A DNA stretch of 64,000 nt from Kaistia soli DSM 19436 (GTDB lineage: Bacteria > Pseudomonadota > Alphaproteobacteria > Rhizobiales > Kaistiaceae). Below the pieces are notes generated by a model. The model was not told the DNA's origin and made no database searches. It saw only the letters and a program-made list of their open reading frames with translations. Position numbers and translations under genes: made by a program. The stretch lies in NCBI RefSeq assembly GCF_900129325.1, contig NZ_FQUP01000003.1, positions 248,001 through 312,000 of the forward strand, in the 5' to 3' direction. Below, one piece after another: positions 9,179-18,507 of this stretch; the stretch's first letter is position 1; each line of letters opens with the position of its first letter.

Positions 9179-10285
9179 ATGGCAAGCCTCTTTACGCCCC
9201 TGACCATCAGGGGCGTGACCTTCAAGAACCGCATCGTCGTTTCACCGATGTGCCAGTACGCCGCGAGCCAGGGCTTCGCGACGGACTGGCATTTCGACCA
9301 TCACGCGCGCTTCGCTCTTGGCGGGGTCGGCGGCGCACTGGTCGAGGCGACGGGCATCACGCCGGATGGTCGCATCACGCCCGAGTGCCTCGGCGTCTGG
9401 GATGATGCGCATGTCGAGGGCCTCGCCCGCATCGCCGCGACCTATCACAGGCAGGGCGCGGTGATCGGCATCCAGCTCTCGCATGCCGGCCGAAAGGGGA
9501 GTTCGACGGCCCCCTGGGATGGCGGTTGGGCGTTGCCATCAAGCGACCCGCGCGCCTGGGAAACGGTGGCGCCCTCGCCGATCGCCTATCACGAGGACTG
9601 GCCGGTTCCGCACGCCCTCGATGAAAGCGAGATCGTGGACGTCGTCGCTGCCTTCGTCGCGGCGGCTGGGCGCGCTGTCGCTGCGGGATTCGACTTTGTC
9701 GAAATCCATGGCGCGCATGGCTATCTGCTGCACAGCTTCGTGTCGCCGATCTCCAACCGACGCACGGACCGTTATGGCGGCACTCCGGAAAATCGGATGC
9801 GCCTCTCCCTCGAGGTGGCGACAGCGATCCGCGCAGCAATCCCCGACAACATGCCGCTTTTCTATCGCGCCTCCTGCATCGACAGGATTCCGGAAGAGGG
9901 CCTGACGCTCGACGATGCGGTGGCGCTCGCCAAGGCGCTGAAAGCGGCCGGTGTCGACGTCGTCGACTGTTCGGCCGGCGGCATCCTCGTTCGCACCAAT
10001 CCCGGCCATATCAAGGAAGGGCCAGGCTTCCAGATCGGTTTCGCCGCACGCATCCGTGCAGAAGCCGATATCGCCACCATGGCCGTTGGCGCGATCACGG
10101 AGCCGGAACAGGCCGAGGACGTGATCGCCAGCGGCAAGGCCGATCTCGTGGCGATCGGCCGCGAGCTCCTGGCCGATTCCAATTTCGCGCATCGTGCGGC
10201 GGGCGCACTCGGCATCGACAAGCCCGATTTCGTGCTGCCCGAGCGCTATGCGTTCTATCTCCAGTTCCGGCGGCCGGCACCATGA
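9179..10285 (+). CDS. NADH:flavin oxidoreductase, Old Yellow Enzyme family (YqjM-like)
   Basis: A 368-residue FMN-dependent TIM-barrel ene-reductase. Features of the YqjM-type (class III) OYE group are visible: the redox-tuning Cys in SPMCQYA (C25), HAGRKGSS near 103-110, and the HGAHGYLLHSFVSP substrate/FMN motif followed by NRRTDRYGG. Such enzymes reduce activated C=C bonds or imines with NAD(P)H. It overlaps the following aldo/keto reductase start by 4 bases, so the two are coupled. Likely role: reduction of an unsaturated intermediate of the imported compound. Confidence 0.92.
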   Translation: MASLFTPLTIRGVTFKNRIVVSPMCQYAASQGFATDWHFDHHARFALGGVGGALVEATGITPDGRITPECLGVWDDAHVEGLARIAATYHRQGAVIGIQLSHAGRKGSSTAPWDGGWALPSSDPRAWETVAPSPIAYHEDWPVPHALDESEIVDVVAAFVAAAGRAVAAGFDFVEIHGAHGYLLHSFVSPISNRRTDRYGGTPENRMRLSLEVATAIRAAIPDNMPLFYRASCIDRIPEEGLTLDDAVALAKALKAAGVDVVDCSAGGILVRTNPGHIKEGPGFQIGFAARIRAEADIATMAVGAITEPEQAEDVIASGKADLVAIGRELLADSNFAHRAAGALGIDKPDFVLPERYAFYLQFRRPAP

Positions 10286-11355
10286 CGGCCCCGCTCGCCA
10301 AGGTTCCGCTCGGCCGCCGCTCAGGGCTCACAGTCTCGCGTGTCGGCTTCGGCTCGGCGCCGCTCGGCGACTTCTTTGAGAAGCTCGATGAACGCGAGGC
10401 GATCGCCACGGTGGAAGCGGCCTTTGCGGCCGGCATCACATTGGTTGATACCTCACCGCATTACGGCAACGGCCTCGCTGAGCATCGCATCGGCACGGCC
10501 CTTCGGGCGGCGCCGCGCGACAGCATTGTCATATCCACAAAGATCGGCCGGGTGATGAGCCCGGCCACGCCTGGCGGCGGCCCGGTGCCTCCGCCGGCGC
10601 GCGGCTTTGTCGGCAGCCTGCCGCATCGGCCGCAGTTCGACTATTCCTATGACGGCGTGATGCGCTCGTTCGAGCAGTCGCTGCTACGGCTCGGCACCGA
10701 TCGTATCGACATCCTGCTGATCCACGATATCGACGCATGGACGCATGGCGAGGATCAGGTCGAGGCGCGCTACCGCCAGGCGCTCGACAGTGGCTACCGC
10801 GCGCTCGACCAGCTCCGGGCCGAAGGCAGTATCAAGGCGATCGGGCTCGGGCTCGATGATCATGACTGGTGCGAACGCTTCCTCAGCGCTGCCGATTTTG
10901 ATGCTGTCCTGCTCGCCGGCCGCTATTCGCTGCTGGAACAGCCGGCCCTGCCGACGCTGCTGCCGCTCGCGCTCGAACAGGGCGTCGGCATCATGCTCGG
11001 TGGCATCTTCAATTCAGGCATCCTCGCCACAGGCGCCATCCCCGGAGCGCGCTATAACTACGAAGCTGCTCCGCCCGAGATCATGGACCGCGTCGCACGC
11101 ATCGAAGCCGTCTGCCGTTCACATGGCGTGCCGCTCGCGCGCGCCGCCGTGCAGTTCGTGCTTGGCCATCCGGCCGTGTCCTCGCTCGTGCTCGGCGCGG
11201 TCAAGCCTGCCGAAATTGATCGTAACCTCGCCGCGCTCGATCAACCCGTGCCCGAAAGCCTCTGGTCCGACCTGAAGACCGAGGGGCTGCTCGATCCGGC
11301 AGCCCCCACACCCAACAAGGAGCCGCCCGTGCTCCAAACAAGGGAGACCGCCTGA
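10282..11355 (+). CDS. Aldo/keto reductase (D-threo-aldose 1-dehydrogenase-like)
   Basis: A 357-residue NAD(P)-dependent TIM-barrel oxidoreductase. The catalytic tetrad is visible: Asp and Tyr in VDTSPHYGNG (D56, Y61), Lys in STKIGR (K87), and His in LLIHDID (about 143). The DTSPHYGNG and LLIHDID forms and the late SLVLGAVKP cofactor loop resemble the aldose/fucose dehydrogenase and pyridoxal 4-dehydrogenase branch rather than classical aldose reductases. It sits between the OYE and the nucleoside hydrolase with no gap. A sugar lactol released by the hydrolase (ribose or deoxyribose) would be a reasonable substrate, but this is inference. Confidence 0.88.
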   Translation: MTAPLAKVPLGRRSGLTVSRVGFGSAPLGDFFEKLDEREAIATVEAAFAAGITLVDTSPHYGNGLAEHRIGTALRAAPRDSIVISTKIGRVMSPATPGGGPVPPPARGFVGSLPHRPQFDYSYDGVMRSFEQSLLRLGTDRIDILLIHDIDAWTHGEDQVEARYRQALDSGYRALDQLRAEGSIKAIGLGLDDHDWCERFLSAADFDAVLLAGRYSLLEQPALPTLLPLALEQGVGIMLGGIFNSGILATGAIPGARYNYEAAPPEIMDRVARIEAVCRSHGVPLARAAVQFVLGHPAVSSLVLGAVKPAEIDRNLAALDQPVPESLWSDLKTEGLLDPAAPTPNKEPPVLQTRETA

Positions 11356-12315
11356 ATGCCTCTCAACGCTCCGGCCACGACGCTGTGGATCGATACCGAT
11401 ACCGGCTCCGACGACGCCGTCGCGCTCGTCATGGCATTCATGAATCCCACCGTCGAGATCGCCGGCATTTCGGTCGTCATGGGCAATTGCTCGCTGGAAA
11501 AGGCTCTGCAGAACGCGCTTTACACGCGCGAAATCTGCGGCGCCACGCATGTGCCCGTTTATGCCGGCATCGGCAAGGCGCTGATCCGCGGGCCGTTTGA
11601 CGCCGTCAACGTGCATGGCGAGGACGGCATGGGCGATATCGGCCTGCCGCTCTCCGGTCGCCTTCCCGATGAGGGCCATGCCGTCGACAAGATGATCGAG
11701 GTCATCCTGTCGCGGCCCGGCGAGATCACGCTGGTGACTCTCGGGCCGCTGACCAATGTCGCGGTGGCGCTGGCACGCGAGCCGCGGCTTGCGCAGGCGG
11801 TCAAACATTGCGTCATCATGGGCGGAATTGGCGACGGACCCGGCAATGTCACGCCGGCTTCGGAATTCAATATCTATGCCGACCCCGACGCCGCTCGTAT
11901 GGTTTTCCAATCCGGCATGCCGATCGTGATGTGCGGCTGGGAGGTTTCCTGCCGCTATGCCGTCGTCGAGCCTGCCGACACCGACGAGCTAAAAAGGGTC
12001 GGAGGGTCGCTCGGTGCGTTCTGCGTCGATATCCAGCGTTTCCTGGTCGAGTTCGCCACCAAGGTCTCGGGCCTGCCGGGCATCGACCTCCCCGATCCGA
12101 TCACCATGGCGATCGCCATCGATCCGTCGATCGTGGTGAAGTCGAGTGAGGCTTTCGTGGAGGTCGTGAACGCCGATGGACCGGCGCTCGGACAGACGAT
12201 CGTCGATCGCAAGCTGCATGCCGGCAAGCCGGTCAATGCCACGGTGGTGGATGTCGCCTCGCGCGACTGGTTCATGAAAATGCTGATCGACGCGGTGACA
12301 CGCCCGGTCGGCTGA
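11356..12315 (+). CDS. Nucleoside hydrolase (IunH family)
   Basis: A 319-residue calcium-dependent N-ribohydrolase. The family signature DTDTGSDDA (residues 13-21) supplies the calcium-binding aspartates. A second signature, EFNIYADPDAA, follows a GGIGDGPGNVTP segment, as in known members. It cleaves a (deoxy)ribonucleoside to base plus sugar. The start abuts the previous stop directly, so it is cotranscribed with the aldo/keto reductase. Together with the 8-oxoguanine-deaminase-like gene and the importer, this supports a nucleoside or nucleobase salvage theme. Base specificity cannot be read from the sequence. Confidence 0.92.
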   Translation: MPLNAPATTLWIDTDTGSDDAVALVMAFMNPTVEIAGISVVMGNCSLEKALQNALYTREICGATHVPVYAGIGKALIRGPFDAVNVHGEDGMGDIGLPLSGRLPDEGHAVDKMIEVILSRPGEITLVTLGPLTNVAVALAREPRLAQAVKHCVIMGGIGDGPGNVTPASEFNIYADPDAARMVFQSGMPIVMCGWEVSCRYAVVEPADTDELKRVGGSLGAFCVDIQRFLVEFATKVSGLPGIDLPDPITMAIAIDPSIVVKSSEAFVEVVNADGPALGQTIVDRKLHAGKPVNATVVDVASRDWFMKMLIDAVTRPVG

Positions 12316-12434
12316 TCAATCTAGACGCGGGACTTTCGTCCCGAGGTTGCCAGAGGCGGGGGCACGCTGAAGGCCAAGAAGGATGCCGGCCGAACGGCCG
12401 GTTGGGATGCGGTCTTTCTTCTCTGGGGAACAAC
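12316..12434 (+). promoter_or_regulatory. Structured leader between the nucleoside hydrolase and the ECF S component
   Basis: This 119-bp gap holds two hairpins: CGGGAC-TTTC-GTCCCG (12328-12343), 13 bases after the hydrolase stop, and CCGGCC-GAAC-GGCCGG (12386-12401), followed by a pyrimidine-rich stretch (TCTTTCTTCTCT). It could be an attenuated leader or simply an intercistronic stabiliser. ECF S genes are often riboswitch-controlled, but I could not match the known TPP, preQ1 or FMN consensus by eye. Confidence 0.4.
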
Positions 12435-13007
12435 ATGAAGTTCGACAATAGAACGCTCGTTCTGATGGCGGCGGCCATCGTGATCAATATCGTCGTCGGC
12501 CAGATCGTCGCCTGGCTGAAACTCCCTCTGTTCATCGACTCGATCGGGACAATCCTTGTCGGAATCCTCGCCGGTCCGATCGCCGGCGCCATCGTGGGTA
12601 CGCTCGCATGCCTGATCTGGGGGTTGATCCTTGATCCGGTCGCGGCAGCCTTCTTCCCGGTCGCGCTGGTCATCGGCGCCAGCGCCGGCATTCTCGCCCG
12701 CTATGGCTGGTTCTCCAGCCTCGGCAAGACCATCGTCTCGGGCGCCATCATCGCGGTCATCTCGACGATCGTCGCCATTCCGATCATCGTTTACATGTTC
12801 GGCGGCGTGACGGGCTCGGGCACGGACTTTGCCACCGCCTATCTGCTGGCCATGGGCACGCAGCTCATCCAGTCGGTTGCGATCTCCAACCTCGTGCAGA
12901 ATCTCGCCGACAAGATCATCACGGCGGTCATCGCCTGGCTGATCGCGACGCGCCTGCCACGGAACTTCACCACCGGCCTGCCGTTCTTCGCCTACACGAA
13001 GCCCTGA
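12435..13007 (+). CDS. ECF transporter S component (substrate-specific subunit), orphan
   Basis: A 190-residue integral membrane protein with about five to six hydrophobic helices. It contains the typical S-component segment LPLFIDSIGTILVGILAGP followed by a Gly/Ala-rich helix pair. The ATG at 12435 was preferred over upstream in-frame starts because it matches the expected S-component N-terminus. S components bind a vitamin or nucleobase-like ligand and need the EcfA ATPases and EcfT scaffold to work, and none of these is in the window. It may use a distant energising module or work alone. Its place after the nucleoside hydrolase suggests a nucleoside or base-derived ligand. Confidence 0.82.
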   Translation: MKFDNRTLVLMAAAIVINIVVGQIVAWLKLPLFIDSIGTILVGILAGPIAGAIVGTLACLIWGLILDPVAAAFFPVALVIGASAGILARYGWFSSLGKTIVSGAIIAVISTIVAIPIIVYMFGGVTGSGTDFATAYLLAMGTQLIQSVAISNLVQNLADKIITAVIAWLIATRLPRNFTTGLPFFAYTKP

Positions 13008-13027
13008 TCTTCAGCGCTGGGCCAAAG

Positions 13028-13069
13028 AAAAAAGCGGCCGTCCCTTTGTTCGGGGCGGCCGCCTTTTTT
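13028..13069. terminator. Bidirectional intrinsic terminator between convergent operons
   Basis: A long GC stem (GCGGCCG paired with CGGCCGC, extended by TCCC/GGGG) is flanked by a run of A on the left (AAAAAA at 13028-13033) and a run of T on the right (13064-13069). It therefore works in both directions. It lies between the + strand ECF S gene (ending at 13007) and the - strand RND pump gene (ending at 13100). Confidence 0.92.
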
Positions 13070-13099
13070 GTCAGTCTCCGGCTTTCGCCGGTCACGCGC

Positions 13100-16000
13100 T
13101 CAGTGCGCCGTAACGACTGTCTCGGGCGCTGCGGGCTTTGGCTTGCGGCGATCGGCGACGCGACGAACGACGACATAGAACATCGGCACCATGAAGATGC
13201 CGATCGACGTCGCCGCGAGCATGCCGCCCATGACGCCGATACCCACAGCGTTTTGGGCGCCCGAGCCGGCGCCCGTCGCGATGGCGAGCGGCAGAACGCC
13301 CAGGATGAAGGCGAGCGAGGTCATCAGGATCGGCCGCAGGCGCTGACGCGCGGCGAGCAGCGTCGCCTCGACCAGTTCCTTGCCGGCTGCCTGCTGGTCC
13401 CGTGCGAACTCGACGATCAGGATCGCGTTCTTCGCCGAGAGGCCGATCGTCGTCAGCAAGCCGACCTTGAAGTAGACGTCGTTCGATTGGCCGAAAAGCT
13501 TGGCCGCCACGAGAGCGCCGAGCACGCCGATCGGCACCGCAAGCATGACGGAGAACGGGATGGACCAGCTCTCATAGAGCGCCGCCAGGCACAGGAAGAC
13601 AACGAGGATCGAGATCGCGTAGAGCGCCGTCGCCTGATTGCCGGAGAGCTGCTCCTGATAGGAAAGGCCGGTCCAGGCCGCCGTGAAGCCGGATGGAAGC
13701 TCCGAGACGAGCGTCAGCATCTCGTCCATCGCCGTGCCGGAACTGACACCTGCGGCGGACGAACCCTGGATGCTCACCGCCGATATGCCATTGTAGCGGT
13801 CGAGCTTCGGCGATGCCCGCGTCCAGCTCGACGAGGTGAAGCTTGAAAAGGGCACCATCTCGCCGCTCGCATTGCGAACGAACCAGCTGTCGAAGCTTCC
13901 AGGTTCTGTGCGGAATTCGGCGTCGCCCTGCACATAGACAGGCTTCACCTTGCCGCGATCGATGAAGTCGTTGACATAGGATCCCGCGAAGGCGACCGAG
14001 ATCGTGCTGTTGATGTCAGCGAGATCGACGCCGAGCGCCTTTGCCTTGGCTTGGTCGATATCGACATTGAACTGGGCCTGATCCTCCTGCCCACCCTGAC
14101 GAACGCCCACGACGAGCGGATCCTTGGCCGCTGCCGCGAGCAACTGGTCGCGCGCCGCCTTCAGCTGGTCCTGACCTGCCCCGGCCGTATCCTGGAGATA
14201 CATCTCGAAGCCGTTCGATTGGCCGAGATTGGGGATGACGGGCGGCGCCAGAGCGATGACCTGCGCGTCGCGGATCTTCGAGAAGGCGGCCATTGCGCGT
14301 CCCGCGATCGCCGCAGAAGTCTGGTCCTTGCCTTTGCGCTCGTCGAAGTCCTTCAGCTTGATGAAGGCCATCGCGGAGTTCTGGCCGCTGCCATTGAAGC
14401 CGAAGCCGAGCGCTGAAAACACCGCGTCGACATCGCCCTTTTCCTCGTTGAGGAAATGCGCCTCGACCTGCTTGACCACCTCGAGGGTCCGGGCCTGCGT
14501 GGCACCGGATGGCAAGGTGATCATCGTCATCAGCACGCCCTGATCCTCCTCCGGCAGGAAGGAGCTCGGAAGGCGCACGAAGAGCAGGTAGACGCCGGCG
14601 ACCATGATGAGGAACAGGGCGAGGAAGCGTACCGGACGACGAATGATGCCGCCGACGCCGCGGACATAGCTGTCAGTGCCGCGATCGAAATTTCGATTGA
14701 ACCAGCCGAACAGCCCCTTTCGCTCGCCATGCTTGGCAGGCTTGAGCATGGTCGCGCAGAGCGCCGGCGTCAGCACGATGGCGACCAGAACGGAGAGCAC
14801 CATCGCCGTGACGATCGTGACTGAGAACTGGCGGTAGATGACGCCGACCGAGCCAGAGAAGAACGCCATCGGCAGGAAGACGGCCGAGAGAACCATGGCG
14901 ATGCCGATCAACGCGCCGGTGATCTCGCCCATGGATTTCTTCGTCGCTTCACGCGGCGACAACCCCTCCTCGGCCATCACGCGCTCGACATTCTCGACAA
15001 CGACAATCGCGTCGTCGACGAGAAGGCCGATGGCCAGGACCATGGCGAACATCGTCAGCGTGTTGATGGAATAGCCGAAAAACGCCAGGACCCCGAACGT
15101 ACCGAGCAAGACGACGGGCACCGCGATTGTCGGAATCAGCGTCGCGCGAATGTTCTGCAGGAACAGGAACATCACGAGGAAGACCAGAACAACGGCTTCG
15201 GCAAGCGTCTCGACCACCTTTTCGATCGAGAGCTTCACGAAAGGCGTCGTGTCATAGGGATATACGACCTCGATCGATGACGGCAGAGCGGCCGAGAGCC
15301 TCTCCATAGCCGCCTTGACGCCGGCCGAGGTGTTGATCGCATTCGCCCCGGTCGCGAGGTTGATACCAAACCCCGCCGCCGGCAGGCCGTTGTAGCGCGA
15401 GTATGAGCCGTAGCTCTCCGAGCCGATCTCGACCCGCGCGACGTCGCCAAGATGCACGATCGAGCCGTCGGTGGCCGTTTTCAGAATGATGTTACGGAAT
15501 TGGTCGGGTGTCTGCAGCTGGCTCTGCGCCGTCACCGTAACATTGAGCTGCTGCCCAGCCGGGCTTGGCAATCCGCCGAGCTGGCCCGCCGAAACCTGCC
15601 TGTTCTGGACCGAGATCGCTGTCGAGATATCGCTCGGCATGAGCTGGTACTTGGCGAGCTTCGCCGGATCGAGCCAGATGCGCATCGCAAAGCCCGAGCC
15701 GAAGACGTTGATGTCGCCAACGCCCTCGACGCGCTTGATGACATCTTCAAATGTTGATGAGAAATAGTCTCCGAGATCCTGTGACGACAGGCTGCCGTCC
15801 TTCGACACCAACGCGCCGACCATCAGGATGCCGGAACTCGACTTGGTGACGCTGATACCCTGGTTGACCACGGCGTCGGGAAGCTGTGACTCGACCAGTT
15901 GCAGCTTGTTCTGCACCTGAACCTGCGCGATGTCGGGATCGACGCCGCTGGCGAAGGTGAGCTGGATCGAAGATGAACCAGTCGCGGAACTCGATCCGGA

Positions 16001-16249
16001 CATGTAGTCTAGGTTTTCAAGCCCAGTCAGGCCCTGCTCGATGACCTTTGTCACGGAGTTCTCGACGGTCTCGGCGCTCGCACCCGGATAGGTGGCGGAG
16101 ATGCGAACCGTCGTCGGTGCGATCTCGGGATATTGCGCAATCGGCAGCGTGTAGATTCCCAGCAATCCACCGAGCATGACGGCAATGGCAAGCACCCAAG
16201 CAAAGATCGGGCGGGCAATGAAGAAGTCGGCGATCGAACCGCGCTTCAT
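13100..16249 (-). CDS. RND multidrug efflux transporter permease (HAE1/AcrB family)
   Basis: A 1049-residue inner-membrane proton antiporter of normal family length. The N-terminus has [20 protein letters not shown] (TM1). The proton-relay aspartate pair is in [13 protein letters not shown] in TM4, and a second repeat begins about residue 540. Hydrophobic segments [19 protein letters not shown] and [12 protein letters not shown] are typical of HAE1 pumps. It overlaps the adaptor gene upstream by 4 bases (ATGA), so the two form an operon. No outer-membrane TolC-type gene accompanies them, so a chromosomal channel elsewhere must be used. Substrate range is unknown. Confidence 0.96.
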   Translation of the reverse strand: MKRGSIADFFIARPIFAWVLAIAVMLGGLLGIYTLPIAQYPEIAPTTVRISATYPGASAETVENSVTKVIEQGLTGLENLDYMSGSSSATGSSSIQLTFASGVDPDIAQVQVQNKLQLVESQLPDAVVNQGISVTKSSSGILMVGALVSKDGSLSSQDLGDYFSSTFEDVIKRVEGVGDINVFGSGFAMRIWLDPAKLAKYQLMPSDISTAISVQNRQVSAGQLGGLPSPAGQQLNVTVTAQSQLQTPDQFRNIILKTATDGSIVHLGDVARVEIGSESYGSYSRYNGLPAAGFGINLATGANAINTSAGVKAAMERLSAALPSSIEVVYPYDTTPFVKLSIEKVVETLAEAVVLVFLVMFLFLQNIRATLIPTIAVPVVLLGTFGVLAFFGYSINTLTMFAMVLAIGLLVDDAIVVVENVERVMAEEGLSPREATKKSMGEITGALIGIAMVLSAVFLPMAFFSGSVGVIYRQFSVTIVTAMVLSVLVAIVLTPALCATMLKPAKHGERKGLFGWFNRNFDRGTDSYVRGVGGIIRRPVRFLALFLIMVAGVYLLFVRLPSSFLPEEDQGVLMTMITLPSGATQARTLEVVKQVEAHFLNEEKGDVDAVFSALGFGFNGSGQNSAMAFIKLKDFDERKGKDQTSAAIAGRAMAAFSKIRDAQVIALAPPVIPNLGQSNGFEMYLQDTAGAGQDQLKAARDQLLAAAAKDPLVVGVRQGGQEDQAQFNVDIDQAKAKALGVDLADINSTISVAFAGSYVNDFIDRGKVKPVYVQGDAEFRTEPGSFDSWFVRNASGEMVPFSSFTSSSWTRASPKLDRYNGISAVSIQGSSAAGVSSGTAMDEMLTLVSELPSGFTAAWTGLSYQEQLSGNQATALYAISILVVFLCLAALYESWSIPFSVMLAVPIGVLGALVAAKLFGQSNDVYFKVGLLTTIGLSAKNAILIVEFARDQQAAGKELVEATLLAARQRLRPILMTSLAFILGVLPLAIATGAGSGAQNAVGIGVMGGMLAATSIGIFMVPMFYVVVRRVADRRKPKPAAPETVVTAH

Positions 16250-17445
16250 TTCGCTGTCTCCTTCTCGCCAGAAGCTGCCGGCCCCGACTTGACCACGCCG
16301 TTTTCGTCGAGCGTGACGGCGACGGGCGCGACTGCCGCTCCATCACGGATCTTCTGCAAGCCGTCGACGATCAGGCGGTCGCCATCCTTGATCCCTTCGT
16401 CGACCAGCCAGTTGTTGCCGACAGCTTGAACCGTGTTGACGATGCGCGTCTCGACCTTGTTGTCGGCCGTGAGGAACATTGCCGTCGCCGCACCCTTGGC
16501 ATTGCGATCCACCGCGCGCTGCGGCACCAGGAAGCCCGCCTTGTCGTCACCGAGTCCGACGATGGCGCGGACATACATGCCGGGCAGCAACACCCGGTCG
16601 GGATTGGCGAAGGTCGCGCGCATGGAGAAGGTGCCCGTCGTCTGGCTCACCGTCGCCTCCGAAGACTGCAACGTTCCGGTCTTGTCATAGGCGACGCCGT
16701 TATCAAGAATGAGCTTCACCTGCAGCGGCCCCTCGGGTCGCTGTAGCCGTCCGCTATCCATCAGCCCTCGGATGCGCAGAAGGTTGGCCGTCGAATCCGT
16801 GAGGTCCACATAGATTGGATCGATCTGGCGGATTGTGGCGAGCGCGGTGGTCTGGTTCGCCGTGACAAGCGCGCCTTCAGTCACCGCGGACGTGCTGATA
16901 AGGCCGCCGATCGGTGCTGTGACACTTGTGAAGCCGAGATTGATCTGGGCCGTCTCAACCGCAGCTTGCGCCGAGGCCACGTCCGCTTTGGCCTGGGCCA
17001 GCGTAGCCTTGGCGTCATCAAGACTCTGCGCCGTGACCGAATTCACGCCGACCAGCTGGTTGTAGCGGTCGACCTTTGCCTGTGCGCTCGGCACCGCGGC
17101 CTCGGCCTTCTGAAGTGAAGCCGCGGCAGAGTCATAGGTTGCCTGATAGGTGCGCGGGTCGATCTCGTAAAGAAGATCGCCGGCTTTCACCGTCGATCCT
17201 TCCGTGAAGACCCGCTTCCTGATGATTCCGTCCACCTGCGGCCTGATATCGGCAACTGCAGATGCGGTAGAACGACCGGCAATCTCAACGGTGATGGGCA
17301 CCGGTTGCGCGTTCAAGGTCACGAAGCCGACCTCGACCGGCGCGCCGCTTCCGGGCGGGCCACTTGGCGACTTCTCGCCGGAACAGGCGGCCAATGCGGC
17401 AAAAAGACCGAGCATCAGCGCGGGCCTGACGTTGCGACGGTTCAT
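16246..17445 (-). CDS. RND efflux periplasmic adaptor (membrane fusion protein), lipoprotein
   Basis: A 399-residue adaptor linking the inner-membrane pump to an outer-membrane channel. The signal peptide ends in the lipobox LAAC (C21), so the protein is lipid-anchored. A lipoyl/barrel-sandwich half ([15 protein letters not shown]), an alpha-helical hairpin around residues 95-170 with heptad-like Ala-rich repeats, and beta-barrel and membrane-proximal regions follow in the normal order. The start ATG at 17445 is preceded by a GGAG ribosome-binding site. One arm of a 10-bp inverted repeat lies exactly between that site and the ATG. Confidence 0.95.
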   Translation of the reverse strand: MNRRNVRPALMLGLFAALAACSGEKSPSGPPGSGAPVEVGFVTLNAQPVPITVEIAGRSTASAVADIRPQVDGIIRKRVFTEGSTVKAGDLLYEIDPRTYQATYDSAAASLQKAEAAVPSAQAKVDRYNQLVGVNSVTAQSLDDAKATLAQAKADVASAQAAVETAQINLGFTSVTAPIGGLISTSAVTEGALVTANQTTALATIRQIDPIYVDLTDSTANLLRIRGLMDSGRLQRPEGPLQVKLILDNGVAYDKTGTLQSSEATVSQTTGTFSMRATFANPDRVLLPGMYVRAIVGLGDDKAGFLVPQRAVDRNAKGAATAMFLTADNKVETRIVNTVQAVGNNWLVDEGIKDGDRLIVDGLQKIRDGAAVAPVAVTLDENGVVKSGPAASGEKETAK

Positions 17446-17536
17446 GTAAGGTCTCCGGCCAAAAGGAACGAGGCTGCGACACCTCTCGACGCGATACGAA
17501 CGAAACTCGCCGACGGGTCGGACTTTAGACCTTACA
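17445..17536 (-). promoter_or_regulatory. Inverted repeat bracketing the leader of the RND efflux operon
   Basis: Perfect 10-bp arms TGTAAGGTCT (17445-17454) and AGACCTTACA (17527-17536), 72 bases apart. In the transcript the downstream arm covers the stretch between the ribosome-binding site and the start codon of the adaptor, touching the ATG. It could act as a long-range RNA stem that hides the translation start, or as two half-operators for an unlinked repressor. No regulator gene is adjacent. Confidence 0.5.
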
Positions 17537-17660
17537 GCTAGAGGAAGTGTGTCTTTCGATTAGGTCGGAAAGGCTCGAAACATTGCCGTCACCCGCGCTT
17601 TCGTGTCGAAACATGGCTCTCAGGCCGTTGCGACATGTCTCGTTACGATTTGTTTCCAGC

Positions 17661-18506
17661 CTAGAAGTCCAGCCCGATATCAAGGATCGGCGCACTGTGC
17701 GTCAGCCAACCGACCGAAATGAGGTCGACACCGCTGGCAGCGATGGCGGGCGCCGTCGTCGGATTGATACGCCCCGACGCCTCGGTGATCGCACGACCAT
17801 CAACCATCGTGACGGCGCGGGCGAGCATCGCCGGATCCATGTTGTCGAGCAGCACCGCGTCGACGCCAAGTTCGAGCGCCTCCGCGAGTTGGTCGAGGGT
17901 GTCGACTTCGAGCTCGATCTTCACGAGGTGGCCGACATGCGCCTTGGCTCTTTCGAGAGCGGGGCGAATGCCGCCGGCGATGGCGACATGGTTGTCCTTG
18001 ATCAGCACCGCATCATCGAGGCCGAAGCGGTGGTTGGCGCCGCCGCCCGCCCGAACCGCATATTTCTCCACGGCGCGCAATCCAGGCGTTGTCTTGCGGG
18101 TGCAGACGATATGCGCCTTGTAACCCGAGACGGAGGCGACAATCGCCGATGTCGCGCTGGCGATGCCCGACAAACGGCACAGGAAATTGAGCGCCGTCCG
18201 CTCGGCCGTGAGAATGCCCCGGGCCGGACCACGAACCGACGCGATCGTGTCGCCGGGCGCTACCGCGACACCATCAGCCAAGGCGACTTCGACGCCGATA
18301 TCCGGATCGATCAGCCGGAAGGCAAGACGCGCGAGGTCGATGCCGGCGATGATGCCCGGTTGGCGGGCGACGAGACGCGCTTCGGCGCGTGCGTCGGCAG
18401 GGACGATCGCATCGGTGGTGAGGTCGCCGGCGCGGCCAAGATCCTCGAGCAGCGTCGCGCGGACGAGCGGCTCGATCATGATCAGGGGAAGAGGATTGAT
18501 CGGCAC
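17661..18506 (-). CDS. nadC: Nicotinate-nucleotide pyrophosphorylase (quinolinate phosphoribosyltransferase)
   Basis: Converts quinolinate and PRPP to nicotinate mononucleotide, the third step of de novo NAD synthesis. Recognised by CTRKTTPGLRAVEKYAV, RAGGGANHRFGLDD and VLIKDNH, and by the RTALNFLCRLSG substrate loop. A GTG start at 18506 gives 281 residues, the usual NadC size, and lies 1 base after the nadB stop; an ATG at 18479 is the alternative. The longer upstream frame overlaps nadB and is not needed. Last gene of the nadABC operon. Confidence 0.95.
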   Translation of the reverse strand: MPINPLPLIMIEPLVRATLLEDLGRAGDLTTDAIVPADARAEARLVARQPGIIAGIDLARLAFRLIDPDIGVEVALADGVAVAPGDTIASVRGPARGILTAERTALNFLCRLSGIASATSAIVASVSGYKAHIVCTRKTTPGLRAVEKYAVRAGGGANHRFGLDDAVLIKDNHVAIAGGIRPALERAKAHVGHLVKIELEVDTLDQLAEALELGVDAVLLDNMDPAMLARAVTMVDGRAITEASGRINPTTAPAIAASGVDLISVGWLTHSAPILDIGLDF

Positions 18507-18507
18507 G

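Noticed and set aside
12316-12434. Possible TPP riboswitch before the ECF S gene
   Set aside because: The conserved CTGAGA and ACCTGA-type elements are missing; only generic hairpins remain.
17575-17614. Direct repeat TCGAAACAT, 31 bases apart, upstream of the RND operon
   Set aside because: Short and without symmetry or clear promoter context; reported only as background.
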